This document shows positions 31,274-37,775 of a stretch of 37,775 bases of DNA, in pieces. Positions within the stretch are counted from its first letter, which is position 1; each line of letters starts with the position of its first letter. The notes under the pieces are model-generated. The model did not search any database and had not been told where the DNA came from. It saw only the letters and a program-made list of their open reading frames with translations. The position numbers and the translations under genes were made by a program. The stretch is from Arthrobacter sp. (lineage in GTDB: Bacteria > Actinomycetota > Actinomycetes > Actinomycetales > Micrococcaceae): positions 1 to 37,775 of the forward strand of contig NZ_JAPSHV010000016.1 of NCBI RefSeq assembly GCF_031179385.1. Direction: 5' to 3'.

Positions 31274-31537
31274 ATGACTGCGAACCCAGAGATTATCCGC
31301 ATGTACGGTGCTGACTGGTGCCGCGACTGCATCCGGACCAAGCGACAGCTCGACGAGCTCGGCATCGACTACCAGTACATCAACCTGGTCGACACCCCGG
31401 ATGCGGCGGAGGACGCCCGGAAGATCTCTGGCCGGACGAACATCCCGGTGGTGGTGTACCCCGACGGCGCCCACCAGGTCGAGCCGACCAATCCCGAGGT
31501 TGAGGCAAAGCTCCGCGAGCTGAATCTGCTGGCGTAG
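31274..31537 (+). CDS. Glutaredoxin-like protein (mycoredoxin type)
   Basis: An 87-residue thioredoxin-fold protein. The active site 'DWCRDC' has Cys16 and Cys19, and 'TNIPVVVYPDGAHQVEP' carries the conserved cis-proline and the 'D/N-P' substrate-side loop. The size, single domain and actinobacterial context suggest a mycothiol-dependent reductase like mycoredoxin, though the CxDC active site differs from the usual CGYC. AGGA and a TAGGAT box lie upstream of ATG 31274, so either a ribosome site in the GntR transcript or a leaderless start is possible. It ends just before the convergent universal stress gene. Its link to aldarate metabolism, if any, is unclear. Confidence 0.88.
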   Translation: MTANPEIIRMYGADWCRDCIRTKRQLDELGIDYQYINLVDTPDAAEDARKISGRTNIPVVVYPDGAHQVEPTNPEVEAKLRELNLLA

Positions 31538-31539
31538 TA

Positions 31540-31941
31540 CTAGTCCTGTGCGGAAGGCTTGACGGCAAGAACCGGGCGGTCGGCCTGCAGGAGGATCCGC
31601 TGGGCGTGTGAGCCCATGATGAACTTGCCCACCTGTGACCGTTGACGGAGTCCGATGACGATCAGGGAGACGTTGTGCTCTGTGGCAAGCTCCAGGATCT
31701 CTTCCGCGAGGTCGTCCCTGTGGGAGGGGCGCAGCACGCGTGAGGGGATGCCGGCGTCGTCGGCGGTTGCCTGCAGGCGCTGCAGGTCCTCATCGCTCGC
31801 CACGGACTTGTCCACGCGCGAACCTTCGCGCACGGAGTTCACGATCAGGAGCTCCTCCTGGCGGAGTTTCGCTTCGCTGATGGCTGCTGCAACAGCCGCC
31901 TCACCGACGGGGGTGGGAACATAGCCAACCATGATGCTCAT
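31540..31941 (-). CDS. Universal stress protein (UspA family)
   Basis: A 133-residue single-domain USP with the Rossmann-like fold. The ATP-binding signature is visible at the end: 'VIGLRQRSQVGKFIMGSHAQRILLQADRPVLAV', split here as G-x2..., 'GSHAQRILLQADRPV' being the ribose/phosphate loop, which suggests an ATP-binding type. The start ATG 31941 has AGGAGA upstream in the tail of tctA. It lies 8 nt downstream of tctA on the same strand and is the last gene of the tctCBA operon; USP genes at the end of tripartite tricarboxylate transporter operons are seen elsewhere. Role in the transport operon is unknown. Confidence 0.9.
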   Translation of the reverse strand: MSIMVGYVPTPVGEAAVAAAISEAKLRQEELLIVNSVREGSRVDKSVASDEDLQRLQATADDAGIPSRVLRPSHRDDLAEEILELATEHNVSLIVIGLRQRSQVGKFIMGSHAQRILLQADRPVLAVKPSAQD

Positions 31942-31949
31942 AACTTCTC

Positions 31950-33467
31950 CTAGGAATCGGCGCTGACGCGGGCGTTTTGGCGCTGCTGGCGCTTTGCCAG
32001 AGCGGACTGGATCATGGGGCCCACTGCTACGAGGACGAAGATCGCCAGCAGCACGGCTGTGATGGGACGGGTGAAGAATCCGGAGACGTCGCCTTCAAGA
32101 ACGAGAAGCGAACGCCGCAGGTTTGACTCCAGCAGCTCACCCAGTACGAACGCCAGCACCAGGGGACCGGGCTCGAAGCCGAACTTCTTCATGAGGTAGC
32201 CGAGTGCGCCGAAGAGCACCACGAGCAGGACGTCAAACATGGAGTTGCGGATGGTGAAAGCGCCGAGGATGGTGATGAGCGCAGTAATGGGCGCCAGGAT
32301 GGCCCCCCGGACCCGCAGGATTTTGACGAACAGGCCGACGAGCGGGATGGACATGATCAGCAGCAGGATGTTGCCGATGTACATCGAGTTCACGACGCCC
32401 CAGAACAGTTCCGGGTCCTCGGAAATCAGCTGCGGACCGGGGGTGACGCCCTGGATGAGCAGCGCTCCGAAGATGATTGCCATGGTGGCGTTGGCCGGAA
32501 TGCCCAGGGTCAGCAGTGGAATGAAGGAGCTCGTGGCCGCGGCGTTGTTGGCGGTTTCAGGGCCGGCGACGCCTTCCACTGCACCCTTTCCGAACCGTTC
32601 CGGCCGCTTGGCGCGCTTCTTCTCGACAGCGTAGGAAACCATCGAGGAGATCGTCGCACCGCCGCCGGGCAGGATGCCGAGGAAGAACCCGAGGACAGAA
32701 CCGCGGGCGATCGCTCCGGAGGACTGACGGAGGTCCTTGCGGGAAGGCCAGACATTCGCGACCTTGGCTGGTGCGCTTGCCGCGCGGTGGCGCTCTTCGA
32801 GGTTGTACAGGATCTCGCCGACGCCGAAGAGACCCATCGCGATCGGGACGAAGTCGATGCCGTCCGCAAGGCTCAGGTTGCCGAAGGTGAACCGTTCAGC
32901 ACCGGTGAAGACATCGCGGCCCACAGTCGCCAACAGAAGCCCGACGGCGGCGGCGATGAGCGCCTTGATCTTGGTTCCGCCGCTGATGGTTGAGACCAGC
33001 AGGATACCCACGAGTGCCAGTGCGGTGTACTCCGGTGGGCCGAAGTCGAGTGCGAAGCTTGCAACCAGGGGAGCGAGGAAAGTGAGGCCGATGATGGCGA
33101 CAGTGCCGCCGATGAATGAGCCTATGGCCGCGATGCCCAGAGCGGTGCCCGCCCGGCCCTGCTTGGCCAGAACATAGCCGTCGAACACGGTGACTACCGA
33201 GCTTGCCTCACCGGGCAGGCGCAACAGGACTGAGGTGATCGTGCCGCCGTACTGCGCGCCGTAGAAGATGCCGGCAAGCATGATGATCGCGGTCACGGGC
33301 TCAATGCCATAGGTCAGCGGGAGCAGTATGGCGATGGTGGCTGCGGGCCCGAGGCCCGGCAGCACGCCGATGAGCATGCCAATGACCACGCCCATCAGGC
33401 AGTAGAGAAGGTTTTGCGGGACCAGTACGACGCCGAAACCGTCGAGGACCGGGTTCAAAAATTCCAT
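31950..33467 (-). CDS. tctA: Tripartite tricarboxylate transporter, large permease subunit
   Basis: The 12-ish-helix permease of a TTT-family, solute-binding-protein-dependent, ion-driven carboxylate importer. The 505-residue protein starts with 'LVPQNLLYCLMGVVIGMLIG' and has the TctA signature 'LIGVLPGLGPAATIAILLPL', plus 'YGAQYGGTITSVLLRLPGEA', 'GILPGGGATISS' and 'LGIPANATMAI'; these are the paired re-entrant substrate-path segments. The order on the minus strand is tctC, tctB, tctA, with the USP gene last. Substrate in this locus is most likely an aldarate rather than citrate, because of the flanking glucarate and galactarate dehydratases; this is inference. Confidence 0.95.
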   Translation of the reverse strand: MEFLNPVLDGFGVVLVPQNLLYCLMGVVIGMLIGVLPGLGPAATIAILLPLTYGIEPVTAIIMLAGIFYGAQYGGTITSVLLRLPGEASSVVTVFDGYVLAKQGRAGTALGIAAIGSFIGGTVAIIGLTFLAPLVASFALDFGPPEYTALALVGILLVSTISGGTKIKALIAAAVGLLLATVGRDVFTGAERFTFGNLSLADGIDFVPIAMGLFGVGEILYNLEERHRAASAPAKVANVWPSRKDLRQSSGAIARGSVLGFFLGILPGGGATISSMVSYAVEKKRAKRPERFGKGAVEGVAGPETANNAAATSSFIPLLTLGIPANATMAIIFGALLIQGVTPGPQLISEDPELFWGVVNSMYIGNILLLIMSIPLVGLFVKILRVRGAILAPITALITILGAFTIRNSMFDVLLVVLFGALGYLMKKFGFEPGPLVLAFVLGELLESNLRRSLLVLEGDVSGFFTRPITAVLLAIFVLVAVGPMIQSALAKRQQRQNARVSADS

Positions 33468-33493
33468 GGCGAATCCTTTGTGCCTGGTGGCGC

Positions 33494-34066
33494 TTAGAGC
33501 AGGTGGGGGATCGATGTCCCCAGACCCAGGATGAAGATGGCGTAGAAGGCAACGACGACGAGCACCGAATAGAGCGTTGCCGCCCGCCAGGTTTCACCGC
33601 CGAGGAACTTCATCCAGATGAAGCACAGGAGCAGTGCCGGAATCTCGAATCCGATGACCGGCATCAGCCAGACCATGCCCAGCAAGGTCACGAAGCCAAA
33701 GCCTGCCATGCGGGACAGGGGCGAGAACTTCTCGCCGTCCACGCCCCCGCGGCGGCCGATAACCAGCTGCGCGAGGGCGAGGACGGCGATGATCAGGCTG
33801 ATGATGAACGGCCATGTGCCGGGGCGTGGCTGCCCGGGCGTCCCGAGGCCGAGACCAAGAGCGATCAGCATGCCTGCAACGCCGACGCCGGCCGCCACCA
33901 GTGAGGCGGCCAGATTGGCGATTGCACCGGAAGGCGGCGCAGCGTCGGCTGCCCATTCGGCGGCTAGTTCTTCCGGCGTCAGGTCCGGCAGATCGATGGC
34001 GCTTTCGAAATCCGTCGGGGCCGTGTGGGCCTGATCGTCACGCTTCCGATTCATGGCAGTGCTCAT
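33494..34066 (-). CDS. tctB: Tripartite tricarboxylate transporter, small membrane subunit
   Basis: A 190-residue membrane protein of the TctB family. About 45 residues of charged N-terminal tail (cytosolic; 'TPEELAAEWAADA') precede four predicted helices, near 48-72, 84-103, 122-147 and 164-185. 'PGTWPFIISLIIAVLALAQL' is the family's second-helix pattern. TctB partners TctA, and its role is structural. The ATG 34066 has only a weak ribosome site and ATG 34054 is an alternative. It is between tctC (35-nt gap) and tctA (26-nt gap). Confidence 0.85.
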   Translation of the reverse strand: MSTAMNRKRDDQAHTAPTDFESAIDLPDLTPEELAAEWAADAAPPSGAIANLAASLVAAGVGVAGMLIALGLGLGTPGQPRPGTWPFIISLIIAVLALAQLVIGRRGGVDGEKFSPLSRMAGFGFVTLLGMVWLMPVIGFEIPALLLCFIWMKFLGGETWRAATLYSVLVVVAFYAIFILGLGTSIPHLL

Positions 34067-34101
34067 TTCAACTGATGTTCTCGACCGGGCAGGATGACCT
34101 A

Positions 34102-35106
34102 TTACTCGCCTGCGAGCGAGATGTCGTATTCCTCTACCAGCGCCTTGTACTGCTCAGCGAGGGCGTTCCACTCTTCGACGACCTCTTCACCGGAGACTTC
34201 CCACGGCGCGAGGATGTTCTCCTCGTTGAAGGTCTGGTAAGCCTCGGTGCCCTGGGTTGCCTCGACGGACTCCACCAGACGGGCCTTTGCGTCCTCCGAC
34301 AATCCCTTTGGTGCGGCGAGGGCGCGGTACTGCGAGACCGGAACCTCGTAGCCCTCTTCGATAGCGGTGGGTACGTCAGACAGGAACTCGCTGCGCTCCT
34401 TGGCGAACGTGACGATGGGGGTAACGGTGCCGGCTTCGATCTGCGGGAGAGCCTCGCCGAGCTGGATGGTAGCGACGTCGACCTGGTTGCCCATGACGGC
34501 GGTCAGGGCCGGTGATCCCGAATCGAAAGGTACAGCGGTTCCCTCGATCTCAGCCTGCGCGAACAGGACTGCCTGCGCGAGCTGGGAGCCGGTGCCGACG
34601 CCGGTCGTGCCGAAGTTCAGGTTGCCGCTGGCTCCCTTGATGTCCTCGAGCGACTCGTAGCCGGACTCCTTGCTGGCGACGAGTACGTAGTCATCCTGGG
34701 AAAGCCCCGCGATCACATCGAGGTTGTCGAGGTTCACGGCTTCATCTTCGCCGACGGCGAGCGGCGTAATGGTGATCAGTGATGCGTTCAGGAGAATAAG
34801 GTTCTGTCCGTCCGGCTCCATGCCGGCGACTTCCTGTGTAGCCAGGGCGCCATTGGCGCCGGCCTTATTGACCACCGGTACTGCAACCCCGAGGTCTTCT
34901 GCCATGCCTTCGGCCATAGCGCGGGCGATCCGGTCAGTAGAACCACCGGCGTCCTGACCAACGGTGATGGTGACGGGGCCGCTGGGGAATTCTTCGGTGG
35001 ATTCAGCGCTGCCGCCGCCGACGTTTCCACCGCAGGCCGACAGGGCAAGTACACCGACAGCTGCAGTGGTTGCGGTCAGCACGCGGCGGGTAAAGGATGC
35101 TTTCAC
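34102..35106 (-). CDS. tctC: Tripartite tricarboxylate transporter, solute-binding lipoprotein
   Basis: A 334-residue extracytoplasmic binding protein of the TctC/Bug family. The signal 'VLTATTAAVGVLALSACGG' carries a lipobox with Cys25. The core motifs are present: 'FPSGPVTITVGQDAGGSTDRIARAMAEG'-type start, 'VVNKAGANGALATQEVA' (the ligand-binding loop), 'FGTTGVGTGSQLAQ' and 'YRALAAPKGLSEDAKARL'. It would deliver the carboxylate to TctAB. Start GTG 35106 has GAGGAG nine bases upstream; the open frame extends to 35175 but lacks support. Its promoter region holds two repeats also seen before gudD. Substrate probably a sugar diacid. Confidence 0.93.
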   Translation of the reverse strand: MKASFTRRVLTATTAAVGVLALSACGGNVGGGSAESTEEFPSGPVTITVGQDAGGSTDRIARAMAEGMAEDLGVAVPVVNKAGANGALATQEVAGMEPDGQNLILLNASLITITPLAVGEDEAVNLDNLDVIAGLSQDDYVLVASKESGYESLEDIKGASGNLNFGTTGVGTGSQLAQAVLFAQAEIEGTAVPFDSGSPALTAVMGNQVDVATIQLGEALPQIEAGTVTPIVTFAKERSEFLSDVPTAIEEGYEVPVSQYRALAAPKGLSEDAKARLVESVEATQGTEAYQTFNEENILAPWEVSGEEVVEEWNALAEQYKALVEEYDISLAGE

Positions 35107-35196
35107 GAGTTGGTACTCCTCATTCAGGAACGGCGATGTTCGACTCAGTGGGGTTTGTGCGGGATGTGATGGCACTCACGTCCCGACCCTGAGAAG

Positions 35197-35248
35197 ACTT
35201 TACGGAGGGGCAGTGATGCATGTCCAAGCCCACTAATGCATGGAGTGA
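35197..35248 (-). promoter_or_regulatory. tctC: tctC promoter with blocks shared with gudD
   Basis: On the minus strand TGGACA (35226-35221), 18 nt, then TAAAGT (35202-35197) form a promoter with a leader of about 85 nt. Upstream lie TCACTCCATGCAT (35248-35236) and GCTTGGACA (35229-35221), both matching the gudD upstream region. On the plus strand TGATGCATG (35214) and TAATGCATG (35234) form a direct repeat 20 nt apart. Confidence 0.6.
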
Positions 35249-35269
35249 TGCTCCCAGAGCATCAACTCC
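35242..35269. terminator. Palindromic hairpin between lysR and tctC
   Basis: GGAGTGATGCTC (35242-35253) pairs with 35257-35269 with one bulged base; the core TGATGCTC-cca-GAGCATCA is perfect. It lies 22 nt after the lysR stop, so it may end lysR transcription, or it may be an operator for the tct promoter, which starts just beyond. Confidence 0.5.
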
Positions 35270-35291
35270 GGGAGGCGAGATGGGAGATGCC

Positions 35292-36212
35292 CTAGGTGTC
35301 CGCCCGGGTCTCCTGGTCCGAATCCTCAAGAATTACCCGTAGCAGCCGGAGCACCGCGGGGTTGGTGCTGGACTCGCCCCAGGCCACGTGCAAGTCTGCC
35401 CGGTTCAGATCAGCAAGGCCGGCCTGACCCCGGAGCTCCTCGAACTGCACCCCGGAGGGGGCAAACTCCTTCGAGGATGCCGGCACCAGAGTGACTCCCA
35501 GTCCCGCTGCCACGAAAGCGAGTAGGGCGGGCACCTGACTGGCAAATTGTGTGACTTTGGGGTGGATCGATGCACTCTCATAGAGCCGCATCACCAGGTC
35601 GTAGAAGTAACGGGCTTCGGCGGTGGAATACATCATGAGCGGAAGCCCGTCCAGCTGCTTCAGGGAGACTCCGTTACCCGTCGCGAGTTCATGGCCCTCG
35701 GGCAACGCCGCCACCAGCCGGTCTTCCAGAAAAGGACGGGTAACCACGCCGGGACGGGCGACGATGGGGCGAAGCAGTCCAATATCTATCGATCCCCTCG
35801 TGATCGAGTCCAACTGGTCGACTGAGACCGCTTCACGTAGGACAAAGGAGACTCCAGCCATGTGCGCTCCGGCCTTCCGAAGGATTCCAGGCAGGGCTAC
35901 CTGACCCGCGATTGCGGTGTAGCCAATCACAATCGTGCCGGCATCGCCCGAGGACACGCGCCGAACTTCGAGAGATGTCTTGTTGCAGAGGTCCAGCACG
36001 CTACGGGCAGCGGGCAGTAGGACCTTCCCGGCGGCCGTCAGCTCAACTTTTCTGCTGCTGCGCTCGAACAACTGCGCGTCGAGTTCCCGCTCAAGCAGCT
36101 GAATCTGCCGGCTAAGCGGAGGCTGGGTCATATTGAGGCGTGCGGCGGCAGCGCCGAAGTGCAACTCCTCAGCAACTGCAACGAACGACTCCAGCTGAAT
36201 CAGGGAGAACAT
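35292..36212 (-). CDS. LysR-family transcriptional regulator
   Basis: A 306-residue LTTR. The N-terminal winged helix (about 1-60) has 'LESFVAVAEELHFGAAAARL' and the recognition region 'NMTQPPLSRQIQLLERELDAQLF'. The C-terminal co-inducer domain spans about 90-300, with 'GYTAIAGQVALPGIL', 'IDIGLLRPIV', 'FVAAGLGVTLVPAS' at the usual places. Start ATG 36212 has AAGGAG seven bases upstream; the extension to 36260 would run across the gudD promoter. It sits between the tct operon (same strand, downstream) and gudD (divergent), and both promoters share sequence blocks, so it probably activates uptake and glucarate dehydration with an aldarate-derived ligand. Confidence 0.92.
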   Translation of the reverse strand: MFSLIQLESFVAVAEELHFGAAAARLNMTQPPLSRQIQLLERELDAQLFERSSRKVELTAAGKVLLPAARSVLDLCNKTSLEVRRVSSGDAGTIVIGYTAIAGQVALPGILRKAGAHMAGVSFVLREAVSVDQLDSITRGSIDIGLLRPIVARPGVVTRPFLEDRLVAALPEGHELATGNGVSLKQLDGLPLMMYSTAEARYFYDLVMRLYESASIHPKVTQFASQVPALLAFVAAGLGVTLVPASSKEFAPSGVQFEELRGQAGLADLNRADLHVAWGESSTNPAVLRLLRVILEDSDQETRADT

Positions 36213-36216
36213 GGAT

Positions 36217-36279
36217 TCACTCCTTGCATGGTTTCGTGCACATTTTAGCTTGGACAGCATGAATGCTGCCGTCTAGCGT
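36217..36279 (+). promoter_or_regulatory. gudD promoter and shared regulator sites
   Basis: TGGACA (36251-36256), 17 nt, TAGCGT (36274-36279) form a promoter 35 nt before ATG 36314. Upstream, TCACTCCTTGCAT (36217-36229) and GCTTGGACA (36248-36256) repeat blocks of the tctC promoter; AGCAT-ga-ATGCT at 36256-36267 is a perfect palindrome in the spacer. The first block overlaps the lysR ribosome site. Confidence 0.6.
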
Positions 36280-36313
36280 GAGAGGAATTCACGGCCGCTC
36301 TGAAAGGACCCCT

Positions 36314-37630
36314 ATGTCGGCCTCTCCAGAAACCCAGCTTCAGCACATCTCCACACACACCGGTCAGATGACCATCACAGGTGTGACGGTCACGCCGGTT
36401 GCCTTCGTCGATCCGCCACTCCTCAATACGGTGGGTGTCCACGAACCCTTCGCGCTGAGGGCGATCCTCCAGGTGCATACCGACGCCGGTATCACCGGTC
36501 TTGGTGAGACCTATGGCGACGCTGGCCACCTGGCCCGTCTCAGTAGGGCCGCAGCAGCGGTCACCGGAGCTGATCCTTTCAATATCAACGACCTTCGCAT
36601 CCGGATCACCCGAGCGCTGGCAACCGACAAGACGCAGGGCGGCCACGGGATGAGCGGTATGGTCACCGGCTCCTCCACAGCGGACCGAGTGCTTTCCCCG
36701 TTCGACGTTGCTGCACTCGATATCCAGGGCAAAGCCCTCGGATTACCGGTCAGTGCACTGCTGGGAGGTGCAGTCCGCGATACTGTCCCGTTCAGCGGCT
36801 ACCTGTTCTACAAGTGGGCGGGGCATCCAGGACAGTCCGACGACGGCTGGGGTCCGGCGCTGGATGCCGACGGCATCGTTGCGCAGGCACAGCGCATGGT
36901 GGCCGACTACCGGTTCGGTGCACTCAAGCTCAAAGGCGGAGTGTTTGCCCCGGACGAGGAAGCCGCCGCTATCGAGGCACTCCGCGCCGAATTCCCCGAT
37001 ATGCCGCTTCGCATCGACCCCAACGGCGCGTGGACCGTGGAGACGTCAGTCCGGATAGGTCGAAGATTGCAGGGCGTCCTTGAGTATCTCGAAGACCCCA
37101 CTCCCGGAATCGAAGGCATGGCCGAGGTCCGCCGCGGTGTAGACCTGCCGCTCGCCACCAATATGTGCGTAGTCAGCTTTAATGACGTTCCTCCGGCGGT
37201 TGCGGCCGGAGCCGTTGACGTCGTGCTGTCGGACCACCATTTCTGGGGCGGCCTGCGCCGGTCACAGGCCCTGGCTGGAATCGCGGAGACTTTCGGACTG
37301 GGGCTCTCCATGCACTCCAACTCGCATCTCGGCATCAGCCTCGCGGCGATGGTGCACCTCGCTTCGGCTACTCCGAATCTGGATTATGCGTGTGACACAC
37401 ACTGGCCGTGGAAACGTGACGACGAGGACGTCGTCCTTCCCGGATCCCTCTCGTTCGAGGACGGCGCGGTTGCTGTGCCGACGGCGCCCGGCCTCGGCGT
37501 GGAACTTGACCCGGATGCCCTGGAACGGCTGCACCGGCAGTACCTGGACAGCGGCCTCACCGAACGCGACGACACCGGGTACATGCGGCGGATCCACCCC
37601 GGGTACGAGTTCAAGAGCCCGCGGTGGTGA
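36314..37630 (+). CDS. gudD: Glucarate dehydratase
   Basis: Dehydrates D-glucarate (and L-idarate) to 5-keto-4-deoxyglucarate in the cytosol. The 438-residue protein is close to the usual length. Active-site elements: 'GALKLKGG' with Lys205 and Lys207 (the KxK base, same numbers as in E. coli GudD), 'RIDPNGAW' with metal ligand Asp235, 'EYLEDPTPG', 'SDHHFWGG', and 'MHSNSHLGIS' with the catalytic His near 334. These are typical of glucarate dehydratases. ATG 36314 has AAAGGA upstream. Divergent from lysR, sharing the control region. The following hydroxyacid dehydrogenase gene overlaps its stop. Confidence 0.93.
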   Translation: MSASPETQLQHISTHTGQMTITGVTVTPVAFVDPPLLNTVGVHEPFALRAILQVHTDAGITGLGETYGDAGHLARLSRAAAAVTGADPFNINDLRIRITRALATDKTQGGHGMSGMVTGSSTADRVLSPFDVAALDIQGKALGLPVSALLGGAVRDTVPFSGYLFYKWAGHPGQSDDGWGPALDADGIVAQAQRMVADYRFGALKLKGGVFAPDEEAAAIEALRAEFPDMPLRIDPNGAWTVETSVRIGRRLQGVLEYLEDPTPGIEGMAEVRRGVDLPLATNMCVVSFNDVPPAVAAGAVDVVLSDHHFWGGLRRSQALAGIAETFGLGLSMHSNSHLGISLAAMVHLASATPNLDYACDTHWPWKRDDEDVVLPGSLSFEDGAVAVPTAPGLGVELDPDALERLHRQYLDSGLTERDDTGYMRRIHPGYEFKSPRW

Positions 37631-37775
37631 CGACCGAAGCGGGGGAGTGCAACCAGCTTCAGCGCCTTCCCCCCGTATTGGACGTGGTGGTCACTGACCC
37701 GATCATCTCGCGCTTCGCCGACAGATTGATGACTGGTGCACCGGATCACCGCTGGCATTTCGTAGCTGATGCGGC
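37627..37775 (+). CDS. D-2-hydroxyacid dehydrogenase, N-terminal part (cut by window end)
   Basis: An open frame starts with GTG 37627, overlapping the gudD stop by 4 nt (GTGA), and runs without stop to the window end (49 codons). 'LDVVVTDPIISRFADRL' followed by 'GAPDHRWHFVADA' resembles the first strand and helix of a D-isomer-specific 2-hydroxyacid dehydrogenase. Family assignment is tentative because only the N terminus is visible; a later GTG near 37684 is possible. Its coupling to gudD suggests a reductase in aldarate breakdown. Confidence 0.55.
   Translation, partial: MTTEAGECNQLQRLPPVLDVVVTDPIISRFADRLMTGAPDHRWHFVADA

Noticed and set aside
1-37775. CRISPR arrays, tRNA/rRNA genes, insertion sequences, prophage or attachment sites
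   Set aside because: No regularly spaced repeats, cloverleaf sequences, transposase or integrase genes or terminal repeats were found. The gene content is uniform in base composition and looks like stable chromosome.

Overview
This looks like an ordinary chromosomal segment of a high-GC actinobacterium, most probably Arthrobacter or a close Micrococcaceae relative. The basis is strong G/C third-position bias, many GTG starts, the grouping pyrE / ECF19-type sigma / class II fba-DUF3151 / ptsP-mtlAD / purA, and many TANNNT boxes placed 6-7 nt before start codons, as in leaderless actinobacterial mRNAs. I see no tRNA, rRNA, CRISPR array, insertion sequence, prophage or replication origin. Coding density is high, and no gene-free stretch exceeds about 240 nt.

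Layout. (1) 1-9.8 kb is mixed housekeeping: the end of a sugar-phosphate isomerase, pyrE with a Tat-type alpha/beta hydrolase, a UdgX-type uracil-DNA glycosylase, a HAD hydrolase-phosphatase pair, a SPOUT RNA methyltransferase, MarR, a small zinc-ribbon/HTH protein coupled to a SigK-like ECF sigma factor, fba-DUF3151, and an ACT-domain protein. (2) 9.7-15.9 kb is a PTS mannitol locus: ptsP (Enzyme I) divergent from a TetR regulator, then fused EIICBA (mtlA) overlapping mtlD. No HPr gene is present. (3) 16-20.5 kb, minus strand, holds a cupin, a spore-photoproduct-lyase-family radical SAM enzyme and a large secreted metallophosphoesterase with a lamin-tail domain. (4) 20.7-22.8 kb is an FAD oxidoreductase plus ECF41 sigma factor, with an ECF41-like promoter before the oxidoreductase. 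(5) 22.8-29.3 kb holds DUF72, a small membrane protein, purA, a SurA-like lipoprotein, a PLP amino-acid deaminase/aldolase, DUF427 and a nitrilase-family amidohydrolase. (6) 29.3-37.8 kb is an aldarate (galactarate/talarate/glucarate) catabolic and uptake cluster: a talarate/galactarate dehydratase, a GntR regulator, a glutaredoxin-like protein, a complete TctCBA tripartite carboxylate transporter with a universal stress protein, a LysR regulator, glucarate dehydratase and the start of a 2-hydroxyacid dehydrogenase.

How the genes work together. The two enolase-superfamily dehydratases would both make 5-keto-4-deoxyglucarate, and the Tct system is the likely importer. The tctC and gudD promoters share two sequence blocks, which suggests one regulator (probably the LysR between them). 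The talarate/galactarate dehydratase has its own tandem GntR-like sites over its promoter. In the mtl locus, EI and EIICBA would import and phosphorylate mannitol, and MtlD would oxidise it to fructose-6-phosphate. The most system-like signals are the ECF41 module with its promoter, the MarR / zinc-HTH / SigK block with a CTAGT-repeat control region, and the two-regulator aldarate cluster. Nothing seen proves a wholly new system; these are candidates.
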